Origin: G963662605 sp963667005
GTDB taxonomy: Bacteria; Bacteroidota; Ignavibacteria; Ignavibacteriales; Ignavibacteriaceae
Length of the DNA: 64,000 nucleotides
Direction: 5' to 3'
Assembly (NCBI GenBank): GCA_963667005.1
Contig: OY762937.1
Location: 496,001 to 560,000 of the forward strand
The notes under the pieces are model-generated. The model ran no database searches. It saw only the letters and a program-made list of their open reading frames with translations, and was not told where the DNA came from. A program made the position numbers and the translations under genes. How positions within the stretch are numbered: position 1 is the stretch's first letter; every line of letters begins with the position of its first letter. Of this stretch, positions 36,455 through 45,909 are shown piece by piece.

Positions 36455-38092
36455 CTATAGCTCTATCAGTTGATGTTTATCTTCATCAACATTGATGCCT
36501 GCAAAAAGCTTATCAAGCAGTGCGACACCGTATTTATTATAGAAATAGTAATAATTCAGCTTGCGTTCCTGTAACGTTTCATGAGGATAAACAGAATCGG
36601 CAAGCTTCATAAGCTGACGGATGACAACTTCATGTTTTCGTTTTTCAGAATCAACTGCTTTTGTTTTCAGCTCAATCAAAGACGAGAGCAATTTCACCTT
36701 ATATTTTTCCGAAGCATCGGCCGTTGTTTTATCAAGCTGTCCCAACTTGTCTTTCAATCCCTGCATCAGCTTCGCGACATCACCTTCGACCTGTTTGAAA
36801 AGGTCATCAAGGTTTATGCTTAACAATGAGTTCATGACTTTTTCATGCAAAGTGCTCTGATTCAAATATACATCCTGCAGTTTCAGAGAGTATTTTTCGA
36901 GTACGCCCTTAATGTTCTTTTCAAGCAGCGTTACCGAAGCTCGGGGATAAATAACGGGTTCGGGAATAGAAAACATTTCATACAGCGGCATGATCTGCGC
37001 GAAGTACGAAACCTCGGCAGGGCCTGCGATATAAAATCCCGTCGGGAAAAGGTAATCCTGACATATCGGCCGCAGAATAACATTCGGACTGAAACGTTCA
37101 GGATGTTCCTCAGTTAGTTTTAACAGCTCTTCCAGATTGAATTTCATTCTTTTCTTGCGTAGCCTGAAGCCGCCCTCTTCATCCGGATCAATAGCGTAGC
37201 GGCCTTTATCCAGATGATAAAACAAATTAAGCGGACGGATTTTCACCTGCGCGTGATAGGTCTCTTCGAGTGTTGCACTGCGGGCAACTAATTTTTCAGC
37301 GTGTGCAAGGTAATTTGCAACTTCATTTCTAAAGACCGGACTTAGCAGCTTTTTAATTTCAATATCCTGCGGATCGAATATCACTAATCCGTAGGCATCA
37401 AACATACTGAATATCAACTCTCTGAATGCCGCTTTGAATGTCTTGCCCTCGGCATACATGCCGCTCAGGGACTCAAGCATTTGCTCCGTAAACTCGGTCG
37501 GTCGTAAAGCGCCCTTCAACTCTTCGAAAAATCCATTAATGGCTTCAGTAAATACTAAATTACCGACTGTTCCTTTTTCTTCATCGAAAGTTTCCTCGAT
37601 CGGATAGCTGATGAGCTGAAGATCGTTCGCTGCGTTAATTACCTGTAAGTGGCGAACTTCCTCGTAATCGTGATCATCGGCTTCCAGCCAGAAAACGGGA
37701 ACGAAGTTGAATTCAGGATACTGCTCTGATAATTTTTGAGCCAGCTTGATGGCGGTGATTGTTTTATAAATGGTATAGAGCGGTCCGCCCAAAATACCAA
37801 GCTGCTGCCCGGTGACAATTGCAATCGTATTTGCATTCTTCAGTAACTGCAAATTCTCCGCAGTTCTGTCGGAAAAATAATCTCTGCCGTACTGTGCGGC
37901 AATAATATCGGAAAGATCATCGCCAAACACGCGTTCGCGTGATACAACCTGATGGAAATGCGCTGGGTATTTTTCTACGTCTTTAAAATTCTTCGGGTAA
38001 AATGATGCTACATTTTCAAACTCGTACAAATAATCTAAAAACAGATTTGGAAAGCCCGGGGCATCACAAAAATGTATAGGGTCCATATTCAT
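36455..38092 (-). CDS. bshC: Bacillithiol biosynthesis cysteine-adding enzyme
   Basis: About 545 residues. The BshC family is recognised from TGQQLGILGGPLYTIYKT, FVPVFWLEADDHDYEEV, RPICQDYLFPTGFYIAGPAE with SYFAQIMPLYE, and the C-terminal NYYYFYNKYG. A coiled-coil segment (residues about 430-500) is expected. BshC adds cysteine to glucosaminyl-malate in the last step of bacillithiol synthesis. The other bsh genes are not in this window. The frame is open to a TTG at 38107; ATG at 38092 or 38086 is the more likely start, although no strong ribosome binding site decides between them. Confidence 0.93.
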   Translation of the reverse strand: MNMDPIHFCDAPGFPNLFLDYLYEFENVASFYPKNFKDVEKYPAHFHQVVSRERVFGDDLSDIIAAQYGRDYFSDRTAENLQLLKNANTIAIVTGQQLGILGGPLYTIYKTITAIKLAQKLSEQYPEFNFVPVFWLEADDHDYEEVRHLQVINAANDLQLISYPIEETFDEEKGTVGNLVFTEAINGFFEELKGALRPTEFTEQMLESLSGMYAEGKTFKAAFRELIFSMFDAYGLVIFDPQDIEIKKLLSPVFRNEVANYLAHAEKLVARSATLEETYHAQVKIRPLNLFYHLDKGRYAIDPDEEGGFRLRKKRMKFNLEELLKLTEEHPERFSPNVILRPICQDYLFPTGFYIAGPAEVSYFAQIMPLYEMFSIPEPVIYPRASVTLLEKNIKGVLEKYSLKLQDVYLNQSTLHEKVMNSLLSINLDDLFKQVEGDVAKLMQGLKDKLGQLDKTTADASEKYKVKLLSSLIELKTKAVDSEKRKHEVVIRQLMKLADSVYPHETLQERKLNYYYFYNKYGVALLDKLFAGINVDEDKHQLIEL

Positions 38093-38107
38093 CGTCTTCT
38101 TAAACAA

Positions 38108-38567
38108 AAAAAATTATATCTAACTAAGTAATATAATGAGGAAAAGAGAAATAGTTTAATGCTCTATTACTCACATAAAACAGAAAGACCCCAAATCTTG
38201 AGGTGCTATATCGCTCCTACGGAGCTACATCCTTTTTTATTATATTTCCCGTGGGCTGACGCCCACGGCTACAGTTATGTTGTCCCGATGGGACTATGAA
38301 TTAGCCCACCATAATATTGCTCAACACACAGGTTGGCCTCGACATATCAACCCTCTACAAGTAAATTCTGCGAACTTGCCGTGAAGTCGCATAGCGACGA
38401 CATATTTGTAGCCCCGGATTTCAATCCGGGGAATATGTACCAAATAAAAATTCGACTCCCTTCGGGACGACATAGATGACATTAATTATTGCAGCCGCAA
38501 CCGGGAAGAGCAAGATTATTTTTCCTACACGCCGAAGGCGGGGTCATGGGCTAGGAATATAAATAAA
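38108..38567. repeat. Cluster of short hairpin repeats
   Basis: No gene. It holds modules also seen at 44.4-45.3 kb: gctcctacggagc (about 38209), cccgtgggc...gcccacggctaca (about 38249), gtcccgatgggac (about 38283), ccccggatttcaatccgggg (about 38412), cccttcgggacgacata (about 38459), and at 38540-38557 half of the catgggctaggaat palindrome seen at 63.7 kb. Confidence 0.65.
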
Positions 38568-40358
38568 CTACATTTCTTCTGAGAAGTTTTCGCGAAGTTT
38601 TTGGCGGTATTTACTGAGAAGGTTGCCGCGCGAAATGAATCCAACATAATTGCCGTTATCCACCACGGGCAAATTCCACGCACCGGTTGATTCAAATTTC
38701 CCGACAATGGATTCCAGAGATTCGTTTTTCTCTATCACCGCTTGCGGTTTACTCATCAATTCAAGCGCAAAGATTTCGGAAAAATTATTCAGATCGAACA
38801 ATATGTTGCGTATTTCATCTAAAGAGATGAGTCCAAGTAGTGTATTGTTTTCATCGACCACCGGAAATACATCGTGCTTTGTGTTTTCGATTTTTTCGGT
38901 TAAACGCTGAATCGTATCCTGCACGTATATAGGTTCGTAATCTTTTTCAATTAGTTCGGATACGTTCATAAGGAATAAAATATTCTTATCCTTGTTCCGG
39001 GTCAACAGGGCGCCTTCATTTGCAAGTTCCCGTTTATCAAGAGAGAACGGCTCGAAGTGGCGGACAATAATGTACGTTATCGCCGATACTATCATTAAGG
39101 GAATCATCAACTCGTATCCGCCGGTGATTTCCGCGATCAGAAATATTCCCGTCAGCGGCGCGTGCATTACCCCGCAGAGAATTCCAGCCATGCCGACAAT
39201 GGTAAAATTACTTACAGGAAGCTGCAAACCCGTTGTTTGATTGATCAAGCGTGCAAAAGAAAATCCGGCAAACGACCCGACAAATAACGATGGCGCAAAG
39301 TTGCCGCCATTGCCTCCGCTGCCGATGGTCAGAGCTGCCGCTGCTATTTTCAGAATACCAATTACAAATACTACGAGCAGTAAAATCCACACGTTTGCTG
39401 TTAGACTGCTGAATATCGTATTTCCGGTAATCGTTTCGGGATGACTGCCCGCAAGAATTTTAATGCTGCTGTATCCCTCGCCCAGCAAAGGAGGAAAAAC
39501 AATTATCAGCAAACCGAGAATCGCCCCGCCGATAAAAGCTTTTTTATAGCTTCTTTCGTGGAGCGGTTTAAAAAGTCCTTCTATTTTGGAATATCCTCTG
39601 ATATATAGTACCGAAACCATCCCGGTCACTATGCCAAGCAGAATGTAAAACGGTAGATTGTAATAATTAAACGGCTGCTGCAAACTGAAATGTAAAAGAA
39701 TGCTTTCGCCGAGAAATATTTTTGACAACAGTGCCCCGACCGATGCAGCGACAATAAGCGGAATGAATGCGGAAAATGATATATCTGCGATCAGCACTTC
39801 AATTGCAAACATTACTCCGGCAATCGGCGCGTTGAAAACGGCAGCAATACCCGCCGCGGCTCCGCAAGCGATCATGAGTGTCCGTTCACGATAGGACAGT
39901 TTGCCGGCCAGACCACAATTGGAACCGATAGCCGATCCGGTCACCACGATAGGCGATTCCAGTCCCGCCGATCCACCGAGTCCCACGGTTATAGCACTGG
40001 TAATAATATGCGTATACATCGTTTCTCGTTCAACGATACTTCCCTTTTTTGCTATCGAGTAGAGGATATGTCCCGACCCCTTACCGAATTTACCCTTGAG
40101 CATTATTTTAATGTAGGCAACTGTAACCAGAATGCCGATAAGCGGCAGGACAACTAAAATATATTTTTGGTAGGGGAAGTTTGAAAGATATTCGACTGCA
40201 CGGTGAACGTAAAAGACAAGTGTCTTCAGCAGAATTGCCGCGGCTCCCGATATTATGCCGACCAGTACACTCAGAAAATATATGTACTGTGTGGGACTAA
40301 AGATTTTCTTTAATCGCAGGATAATTCCGCTCACACGGAAATCAGAAACCTTCTCCAA
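38568..40358 (-). CDS. ClC-family chloride channel/antiporter with CBS pair
   Basis: A 596-residue protein. Residues about 20-440 are the ClC membrane domain with about ten to twelve helices. Selectivity motifs are GLGGSAGLESPIVVTGSAIG (the Glu of GLESP takes the place of the gating glutamate in GREGP) and GGNFAPSLFVGSFAG (GxFxP). Residues about 465-590 are two CBS domains (DVFPVVDENNTLLGLISLDE and NLPVVDNGNYVGFISRGNLL), which bind adenine nucleotides in related proteins. The presence of the glutamate suggests an H+/Cl- exchanger rather than an open channel. The start is TTG at 40358. Confidence 0.92.
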   Translation of the reverse strand: MEKVSDFRVSGIILRLKKIFSPTQYIYFLSVLVGIISGAAAILLKTLVFYVHRAVEYLSNFPYQKYILVVLPLIGILVTVAYIKIMLKGKFGKGSGHILYSIAKKGSIVERETMYTHIITSAITVGLGGSAGLESPIVVTGSAIGSNCGLAGKLSYRERTLMIACGAAAGIAAVFNAPIAGVMFAIEVLIADISFSAFIPLIVAASVGALLSKIFLGESILLHFSLQQPFNYYNLPFYILLGIVTGMVSVLYIRGYSKIEGLFKPLHERSYKKAFIGGAILGLLIIVFPPLLGEGYSSIKILAGSHPETITGNTIFSSLTANVWILLLVVFVIGILKIAAAALTIGSGGNGGNFAPSLFVGSFAGFSFARLINQTTGLQLPVSNFTIVGMAGILCGVMHAPLTGIFLIAEITGGYELMIPLMIVSAITYIIVRHFEPFSLDKRELANEGALLTRNKDKNILFLMNVSELIEKDYEPIYVQDTIQRLTEKIENTKHDVFPVVDENNTLLGLISLDEIRNILFDLNNFSEIFALELMSKPQAVIEKNESLESIVGKFESTGAWNLPVVDNGNYVGFISRGNLLSKYRQKLRENFSEEM

Positions 40359-40411
40359 TGTCGCATCTTGTTTATTGAAAAATCACTTATACAAAGGTAA
40401 CTAAATCCTTT

Positions 40412-41263
40412 TTATACCTCAATGATTTCACCGGGATGGTTTCTATTGGTGAGTGATACTTTAATATTGCCGAATCCGGCCGAAGTTAATGCATCTTTTG
40501 TGCAGGCATGTGCCAACGCGTGGGTGTTACATTCGCTGCTCAGGTGAGCAAGGACAATTGTGTGCGGCGGGTTATTGGATTTTTTTACTGCATCAACGGC
40601 AAACGACGCGCATTCTTCATTCGATAAATGCCCGGTCGTTTTAATGCGGTGTTTGAGCCATACCGTCCGCTTGGAGTTATCAAGCATTTCAATGTCATGA
40701 TTCGATTCTATCATCATCACATCCGAATCAATAAATTCGGCAATAACATCCTGCTCGGGAACCGCAAGGTCCGTCGCAACGGAAATTTTCTTCTTCCCCG
40801 CGTCCGCTTCTTTATATATAGTATAACCAAAGCATCCGCCATCGGAATCATGCTGCACTTCAAACGGCTTAATAGTCATCGCGCCGATTGAAAATTCGTC
40901 ATCGCGGAATGTGTGAAATATTCTCCGGTGTGAATGTTTTAAAAAATGATGATGCCGCCTGAATATCGGATCGAGCACCTCTTCATGGCAGTATACCGGA
41001 ATGCCGCAGCTCTCCATCTCACGGATAAAATACGCGTTCACATGATCGGCATGGGAATGAGTCACCAACACGGCTTTAATGTCGGTTATATCTTTATCTA
41101 CCGCGCGGAGATGTTTTCTCATGTATGTAGGATTAAAACCGCAGTCTATAAGAATGTTTGTCTTATTGTCCCACACCAACGCAGAATTTCCGGAGCTCGA
41201 ACTTCCGAGAGAGTGAAAGAAAAGTTTGTTTTCGTCAAGCGAGTCAAAAATGTTTAAAATCAT
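40412..41263 (-). CDS. Metallo-beta-lactamase-fold hydrolase (YycJ/WalJ-like)
   Basis: About 283 residues from ATG 41263 (MILNIFDSLDENKLFFHSL); the longer frame to 41404 reads through a perfect palindrome and is rejected. The metal motif THSHADHV (HxHxDH) and later histidines (HDSDGG, HLSNEE, AHLSSECNT) define the fold, and LGSSSSGNSALV at the N-terminus matches the YycJ/WalJ-type exonuclease/phosphodiesterase group. Those enzymes cut DNA at mismatch-repair intermediates or act in nucleic-acid turnover. It stands alone, divergent from the MsbA-like gene, with a 42-bp palindrome in the spacer. Confidence 0.85.
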   Translation of the reverse strand: MILNIFDSLDENKLFFHSLGSSSSGNSALVWDNKTNILIDCGFNPTYMRKHLRAVDKDITDIKAVLVTHSHADHVNAYFIREMESCGIPVYCHEEVLDPIFRRHHHFLKHSHRRIFHTFRDDEFSIGAMTIKPFEVQHDSDGGCFGYTIYKEADAGKKKISVATDLAVPEQDVIAEFIDSDVMMIESNHDIEMLDNSKRTVWLKHRIKTTGHLSNEECASFAVDAVKKSNNPPHTIVLAHLSSECNTHALAHACTKDALTSAGFGNIKVSLTNRNHPGEIIEV

Positions 41264-41300
41264 GCCATAAATATAAGCATTTACTACGGCTTGCACATGT

Positions 41301-41342
41301 TCTCTTCCTAACCCATGGCTTAAGCCATGGGTTAGGAAGAGA
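41301..41342. repeat. Perfect 42-bp palindrome
   Basis: Bases 41301-41321 are the exact reverse complement of 41322-41342 (core cccatggcttaagccatggg). It lies between the divergent starts of the hydrolase and ABC transporter genes. It shares the catgggttaggaa half with elements at 38540-38557 and 63707-63780 (catgggctaggaa), so it is a member of a dispersed palindromic family, and could form a cruciform. Confidence 0.9.
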
Positions 41343-41425
41343 GAGAGTAGATATTTGAATCCTATCCCCCCTTTGCGTAAGTTTGTATCTATTATATTGT
41401 TCATTTTTGCAGGAAATTTGCCCGT

Positions 41426-43264
41426 TTGAAAACCTACTACCGTTTATTGGCGTATGTAAAGCCGTACTGGAAGCACCTTTCGATCTCGATGGTATGCACC
41501 ATTCTCTACGCGCTGATGAACAGTTTAAGCATTTACCTCTTTATCCCGCTATTGGATTCGCTGTTTCAGCAGGGGACAAAGCCGGCGCCTAACGCTTCCC
41601 CGGTCAAACCATCGGGACAAATACAGGAAATGGTTAACGGTGTTTCTGCATGGTTCAATCATCTCATTTTTTCCGGCGATAAAATAGATTCTCTTATCAA
41701 AATCTGTTTTATTGTTATTGCCGTATTCACACTGAAAAATGTTTTCGGTTTTCTGCAATCGTATTTCTTCGCGACGGTCGAACAGGGTGTAGTAAAGGAT
41801 TTGCGTAATCAGGCTTATCGCCGGATGCACGAACTGCCGATGAGTTATTTTAAAAATGAGCGCGTCGGTAATCTAACCAGCCGTTTTACCAACGATGTTA
41901 ATGTGTTATTAACTGGTGTGTCGCTCGCATTCTTCAATTTCATCCGCGAACCGCTCTCCATTTTGCTTTTCCTCGCGATAGCTCTTTCCATAAGCTGGCA
42001 GCTTACATTGTTCGCGGCGCTCATTCTCCCCTTTTCCATGCTCATTATCGGGTGGATAGGCATTAAGCTGCGTTCGGTCAGTGCCCGCATTCAGGAAAAG
42101 ATGGGTGATATTACATCGGTGATTCAGGAAACAACTTCCAACGTGAAAATCGTTAAAGCTTTCGCGATGGAAGATTACGAGAATAAGAAATTCAAAAAAG
42201 AGACCAATGCTCTACGTAAATTGATTATGCGCATATCGCTTGTCCGCAATACCGCGGCACCGCTGACAGAGTTTCTCAGCATCAGCATCGGTGCAGTCAT
42301 TATTTATTTCGGTGGAAGACTGGTACTTATTGAGCACTCGCTAAAGCCAAGCGAATTCCTTGTTTTCATTTTCGCAATTTTTCAGATGATGCCTCCGATA
42401 AAAGAACTCAGCAGTTCACATAACAGGATTCAGGAATCCAGCGTTGCAGGTGAGCGTATTTTCGAAATCATTGATGCCAAACAGGAAATCGCAGAGGTCG
42501 AGAATCCCAAAAGCATAGAAGCACTTAAAAATACTATTGCATACGACCATGTATCATTCGCGTACAACGACAATCCTTCTGAATTAATTTTGCACGACGT
42601 AAGTTTCAACGTCAACAAAGGCGAGATCATTGCATTCGTGGGGCCAAGCGGTTCCGGCAAGAGTACACTTGTTGATCTGCTGCCGAGGTTTTTTGATCCG
42701 GTCAGCGGAACAATCTCAATTGATGACATCAACATCAAGGAGTTATCAATAAAAAGCCTGCGTGCTTTATTTGCTATTGTAACGCAGGAGACGATTTTAT
42801 TTAACGAATCGGTACGCCATAACATCGCGTACGGCATGCACGACTATCCGCTTGAAAAAGTTATTGAAGCAGCTAAAACCGCTAACGCTCATGATTTTAT
42901 TATGGAGATGCCCGAGGGATACGACACTATTATCGGTGAACGTGGAGTTCGGCTTTCCGGCGGACAGCGTCAACGCCTTTCCATTGCGCGCGCACTCTTA
43001 AAAAACCCGCAGATCATGATTTTTGATGAAGCGACCTCGGCACTTGATAACGAATCAGAGATACTGGTGCAGGAAGCAATCGAACGCCTGATGAAAAACA
43101 GGACGACATTTGTTATTGCACACCGCTTGAGTACGATACGCAACGCATCAAAAATAGTGGTTATCGAAAAAGGTGTCGTTGTGCAGATGGGAACACATGA
43201 TGAACTTATTAAAGATGAGAGCGGTCTCTATAAAAAGTTTTACGAAATGCAGTTCAGAGCTTAG
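41426..43264 (+). CDS. MsbA-like ABC exporter (lipid/LPS flippase type)
   Basis: A 612-residue half-transporter: six membrane helices (residues about 15-330) followed by a nucleotide-binding domain with Walker A GPSGSGKST, Q-loop VTQET, signature LSGGQRQRLS, Walker B IMIFDEATSALD and the His switch IAHRLST. This is the layout of MsbA and other lipid exporters that work as homodimers in the inner membrane. TTG start at 41426 with AGGAAAT upstream. It converges on a heptosyltransferase gene, with an 11-base 3' overlap; with kdsA nearby, a role in lipopolysaccharide export is reasonable, but the substrate is inferred. Confidence 0.88.
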   Translation: MKTYYRLLAYVKPYWKHLSISMVCTILYALMNSLSIYLFIPLLDSLFQQGTKPAPNASPVKPSGQIQEMVNGVSAWFNHLIFSGDKIDSLIKICFIVIAVFTLKNVFGFLQSYFFATVEQGVVKDLRNQAYRRMHELPMSYFKNERVGNLTSRFTNDVNVLLTGVSLAFFNFIREPLSILLFLAIALSISWQLTLFAALILPFSMLIIGWIGIKLRSVSARIQEKMGDITSVIQETTSNVKIVKAFAMEDYENKKFKKETNALRKLIMRISLVRNTAAPLTEFLSISIGAVIIYFGGRLVLIEHSLKPSEFLVFIFAIFQMMPPIKELSSSHNRIQESSVAGERIFEIIDAKQEIAEVENPKSIEALKNTIAYDHVSFAYNDNPSELILHDVSFNVNKGEIIAFVGPSGSGKSTLVDLLPRFFDPVSGTISIDDINIKELSIKSLRALFAIVTQETILFNESVRHNIAYGMHDYPLEKVIEAAKTANAHDFIMEMPEGYDTIIGERGVRLSGGQRQRLSIARALLKNPQIMIFDEATSALDNESEILVQEAIERLMKNRTTFVIAHRLSTIRNASKIVVIEKGVVVQMGTHDELIKDESGLYKKFYEMQFRA

Positions 43265-44372
43265 TCTGCTTCGCCAATAATTTATCCACGGCTTCACAAA
43301 CCATTTCAACACTCAACAAATCCATGCACTTTGTGGGACGCGCAGTCTCGCAGTATTTCCACTGTTCCGGTTTTGGCGAGGAGTGAACGCACGGCGCGCA
43401 TGGTACGCCTGCCTGAACTGTCTGTGTTAGACCCAACGGATTATACGGTCCGGTATCTTCAGGATCGGATAAGCCGACAAGCATTACCGTCGGTACGTCA
43501 AGTGCAGATGAGATATGAACGGTGCCTGTATCGGGAGCGACAACAAGCTGCGACATTTTGATCAACGCCATCAATTCACGAACGTTGGTTTTTCCCGCTA
43601 GCGAGATTGATGCGTTTTTCATCTTTGATTGTATAAACGCTACGTTCGCGGTGTCACTTTCTATTCCCGTAAAAACAACTTCGTAGTTGTACCTCTCTAT
43701 AATATAGTCGGCCACTCTGCTGAATCTTTCCAAAACCCACTGCCGGTCGGAATTCGGATTACTGGAGCCATAATGGATCACGGCCATTTTTTTACTCGGT
43801 GCGTGCCCTGCTTTTTTCAATAGCACACTCATTGCGAGAATTTCTTCTCCCGTTATGGCAATTTCGGCACGATCAACACAATTGGTAGTCCACTCCTTCA
43901 CCGTTGCAGTTTCAGCGAGCACAATCCGCTGCTTCGGACGGTCAACACAATAATCATACATCCCGCTGTATTTATTCGTAAAGCCTGCCATGAACTTACC
44001 GCCGACAATTTTGCCCATGATGGTAAAATGTGTATTATTTTCCTGCACAAGAACAATGTCGTAGTTATTTTTATGAAGTCCGCGAAAGAAAAATATCTGC
44101 TTGATGACCGAAATAAAATTGTAATTATAGTTGAAGGGATAAATATTTCTTACGTTTTTGAAATTATGCAGCACAGGTACAGCCATCGGACCAACAACCG
44201 CATCAATGACCACACCGGGAAACGTGTCATTCAATCGCCTCAGGACAGAAGTAATGGAAACAATATCGCCGAGCAGTCCGTTACGGATAATCAATACGGT
44301 TTTCACATTCGAACGTGTACGCACGAATTTTAGAAAGTCTGCACGTTTGAAAAATTTCTGCTCTTCGGTCAT
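43254..44372 (-). CDS. Heptosyltransferase-family (GT9) glycosyltransferase
   Basis: A 372-residue GT-B enzyme of family 9. VLIIRNGLLGDIVSITSVLR opens the N-terminal acceptor domain, and VAPDTGTVHISSALDVPTVM with GLSDPEDTGPYNP is the typical donor-binding C-terminal motif. These enzymes add ADP-heptose to the inner core of lipopolysaccharide in the cytosol. The ATG at 44372 gives a normal N-terminus with a short basic lead (MTEEQKFFKRADFLKFVR). It overlaps the end of the MsbA-like gene by 11 bases on the opposite strand. Confidence 0.9.
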   Translation of the reverse strand: MTEEQKFFKRADFLKFVRTRSNVKTVLIIRNGLLGDIVSITSVLRRLNDTFPGVVIDAVVGPMAVPVLHNFKNVRNIYPFNYNYNFISVIKQIFFFRGLHKNNYDIVLVQENNTHFTIMGKIVGGKFMAGFTNKYSGMYDYCVDRPKQRIVLAETATVKEWTTNCVDRAEIAITGEEILAMSVLLKKAGHAPSKKMAVIHYGSSNPNSDRQWVLERFSRVADYIIERYNYEVVFTGIESDTANVAFIQSKMKNASISLAGKTNVRELMALIKMSQLVVAPDTGTVHISSALDVPTVMLVGLSDPEDTGPYNPLGLTQTVQAGVPCAPCVHSSPKPEQWKYCETARPTKCMDLLSVEMVCEAVDKLLAKQTKL

Positions 44373-45387
44373 TAAGCTTTTGATGTATAGTAAACACTTT
44401 TTAATGATACAATAATAATGAAGTTTTTAGAAATTTAGGCATGCGCTTATCGCTCGTCGATAGGTTTATGATTTTTTTTGAAGAAGATATATTAACCATC
44501 TCGCCCCTCTGGGGCTCAAATGTGTGGTGATATGCTAACCCCGGACTAACGTCCGGGGCTACAAATATAACCTCGCTATGCGACTCTGAATAAGTGGAGC
44601 TTCGAATAATCACAGAAGAAATTAACCGCAAAGACGCCAAGGCGCAAAATATTTTTTATCAAACATAGAAAAGCTGGGTCATCGAGTACCTCGACGCAGT
44701 CGAGGTGTATCGAGATGACTTTTAATAGTTGACCAAATAGGCGGGTTTGTTACCCTCCCATTGTGAATGCGTAAATTGATTTGCTTTATATGCCGCTCCT
44801 ACGGAGCTCAGATATTTGGTGATATGCTAACCCCGGACTGACGTCCGGGGCTACAAATATAACGTCGCTATGCGGGGCTCTGAATAAGTGGAGCCTCGAA
44901 TAATTCCAGAAAAAATTAACCACAAAGGCGTTAGGATACAAAGTATTTTCGTAATTGAGTTCCGTAGGAACAACATATTTGTAGCCACGGGTGTTAACCC
45001 GTGGTTATGAATATTATTAGAATTATTTAGTCCCGTAGGGACGACATATTGCAGAGCGGGTTTATTAACCGCCCATTGTAAGTTTGAAAAATTATTTATT
45101 GTGTATTTCGCTCCTACGGAGCTCTGATTTTGGGTGGTGTATTTACCCCGGATTAAAATCTTTACCCGCCTTTGGTGTGGCGGGGCTACAACTCTGCCGT
45201 CGCTACGCGACTACTTGAAGAATTCTCGCCAAGACGCCAAAGCGAAAAATATTTTTATAAAAACATAGAAAAGGTGAGTTATCGATCTTGCTCACCAAAG
45301 GTGAGATGACTTTGAGTAGCATACCCTCTCAGTACGTTTCTAAAACCAAGCCCAAGTAACAACAGAAAAATCTCATCGCGAACACAA
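44373..45387. repeat. Three diverged tandem copies of a ~300-bp composite hairpin repeat
   Basis: No gene. Each unit holds, in order, a gct-ccta/cctct-cgg-agct hairpin, a ccccggac...gtccgggg hairpin (44539-44558, 44831-44850, and a degraded one from 45146), a ctacaa[a/c]tataacgtcgctatgcgac segment, and a tail like aaccacaaagacgccaaggc followed by an AT-rich run and a catagaaaaggtgggtcatcgag segment. Copies 1 and 2 start 292 bases apart, copy 3 about 315 bases further. Similar single modules occur at 38.1-38.6 kb. Confidence 0.75.
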
Positions 45388-45891
45388 TCAAACTTCGCGG
45401 CCGCAAACCGTGCAGAACTTGGTATCTTTATCAATCCCTGCGCCGCAGCCGGGGCAGTATAAGCTGCCGTCCTTTCCTTTACGAACAGGCAATATAGCAT
45501 TTTGCGCGGATTCTTCGAGTAGACGCAGTACATAGTCGTCAAGCTCCGCCTGCTTAATCAATCCCCATATTTGCGGAATGAGTATGGGACAAGCGACGAA
45601 CAACATACCAACGGTAGGAATTGCCTGGAGCCCAAAAATACCCACGCCGGCTTCTGCTAAAAACGACGTGTCATCCAATGGCGTAAGTGTAACCTTCAAA
45701 GCTGTTTTCAATCCGAACACCGCCTGAAATGAATTGCCTTTTGTTATTGAAACTTCCGTATTGCCGGAACTCAACTTATTCTGCGCGGTTTCATAGCCTT
45801 CGGACAGTAGCCGACGGCATACGGATTGGCAAATATTATCAATTACCTTCGGAGAAACAGAAATCACTTTTGAGCTTGCAAACACACCCAT
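45388..45891 (-). CDS. Small protein with C-terminal zinc ribbon, unknown
   Basis: A 167-residue protein. The C-terminus LYCPGCGAGIDKDTKFCTVC is a four-cysteine zinc ribbon. Residues about 30-110 are a mixed fold (SKVISVSPKVIDNICQSVC, ALKVTLTPLDDTSFLAEAG) with a moderately hydrophobic stretch (FGLQAIPTVGMLFVACPILI) that could be a membrane helix. GGAAGG upstream supports the ATG. It lies 18 bases after the M48 protease, which has a similar ribbon, so the pair is likely a functional unit. No known family. Confidence 0.75.
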   Translation of the reverse strand: MGVFASSKVISVSPKVIDNICQSVCRRLLSEGYETAQNKLSSGNTEVSITKGNSFQAVFGLKTALKVTLTPLDDTSFLAEAGVGIFGLQAIPTVGMLFVACPILIPQIWGLIKQAELDDYVLRLLEESAQNAILPVRKGKDGSLYCPGCGAGIDKDTKFCTVCGREV

Positions 45892-45909
45892 AGTATCTAC
45901 CTTCCGTAA

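Noticed and set aside
38568..40358. Loss of the gating motif in the ClC protein (GREGP absent)
   Set aside because: The glutamate is present in GLESP; this form appears to be a normal variant of the family, not a defect.
40412..41404. Longer start of the MBL-fold hydrolase at 41404
   Set aside because: The extension translates a perfect palindrome and removes the normal N-terminus; ATG at 41263 fits the family.
44373..45387. CRISPR array
   Set aside because: Repeat units are about 300 bases long, diverged, and hairpin-rich; no short direct repeats with unique spacers and no cas genes.
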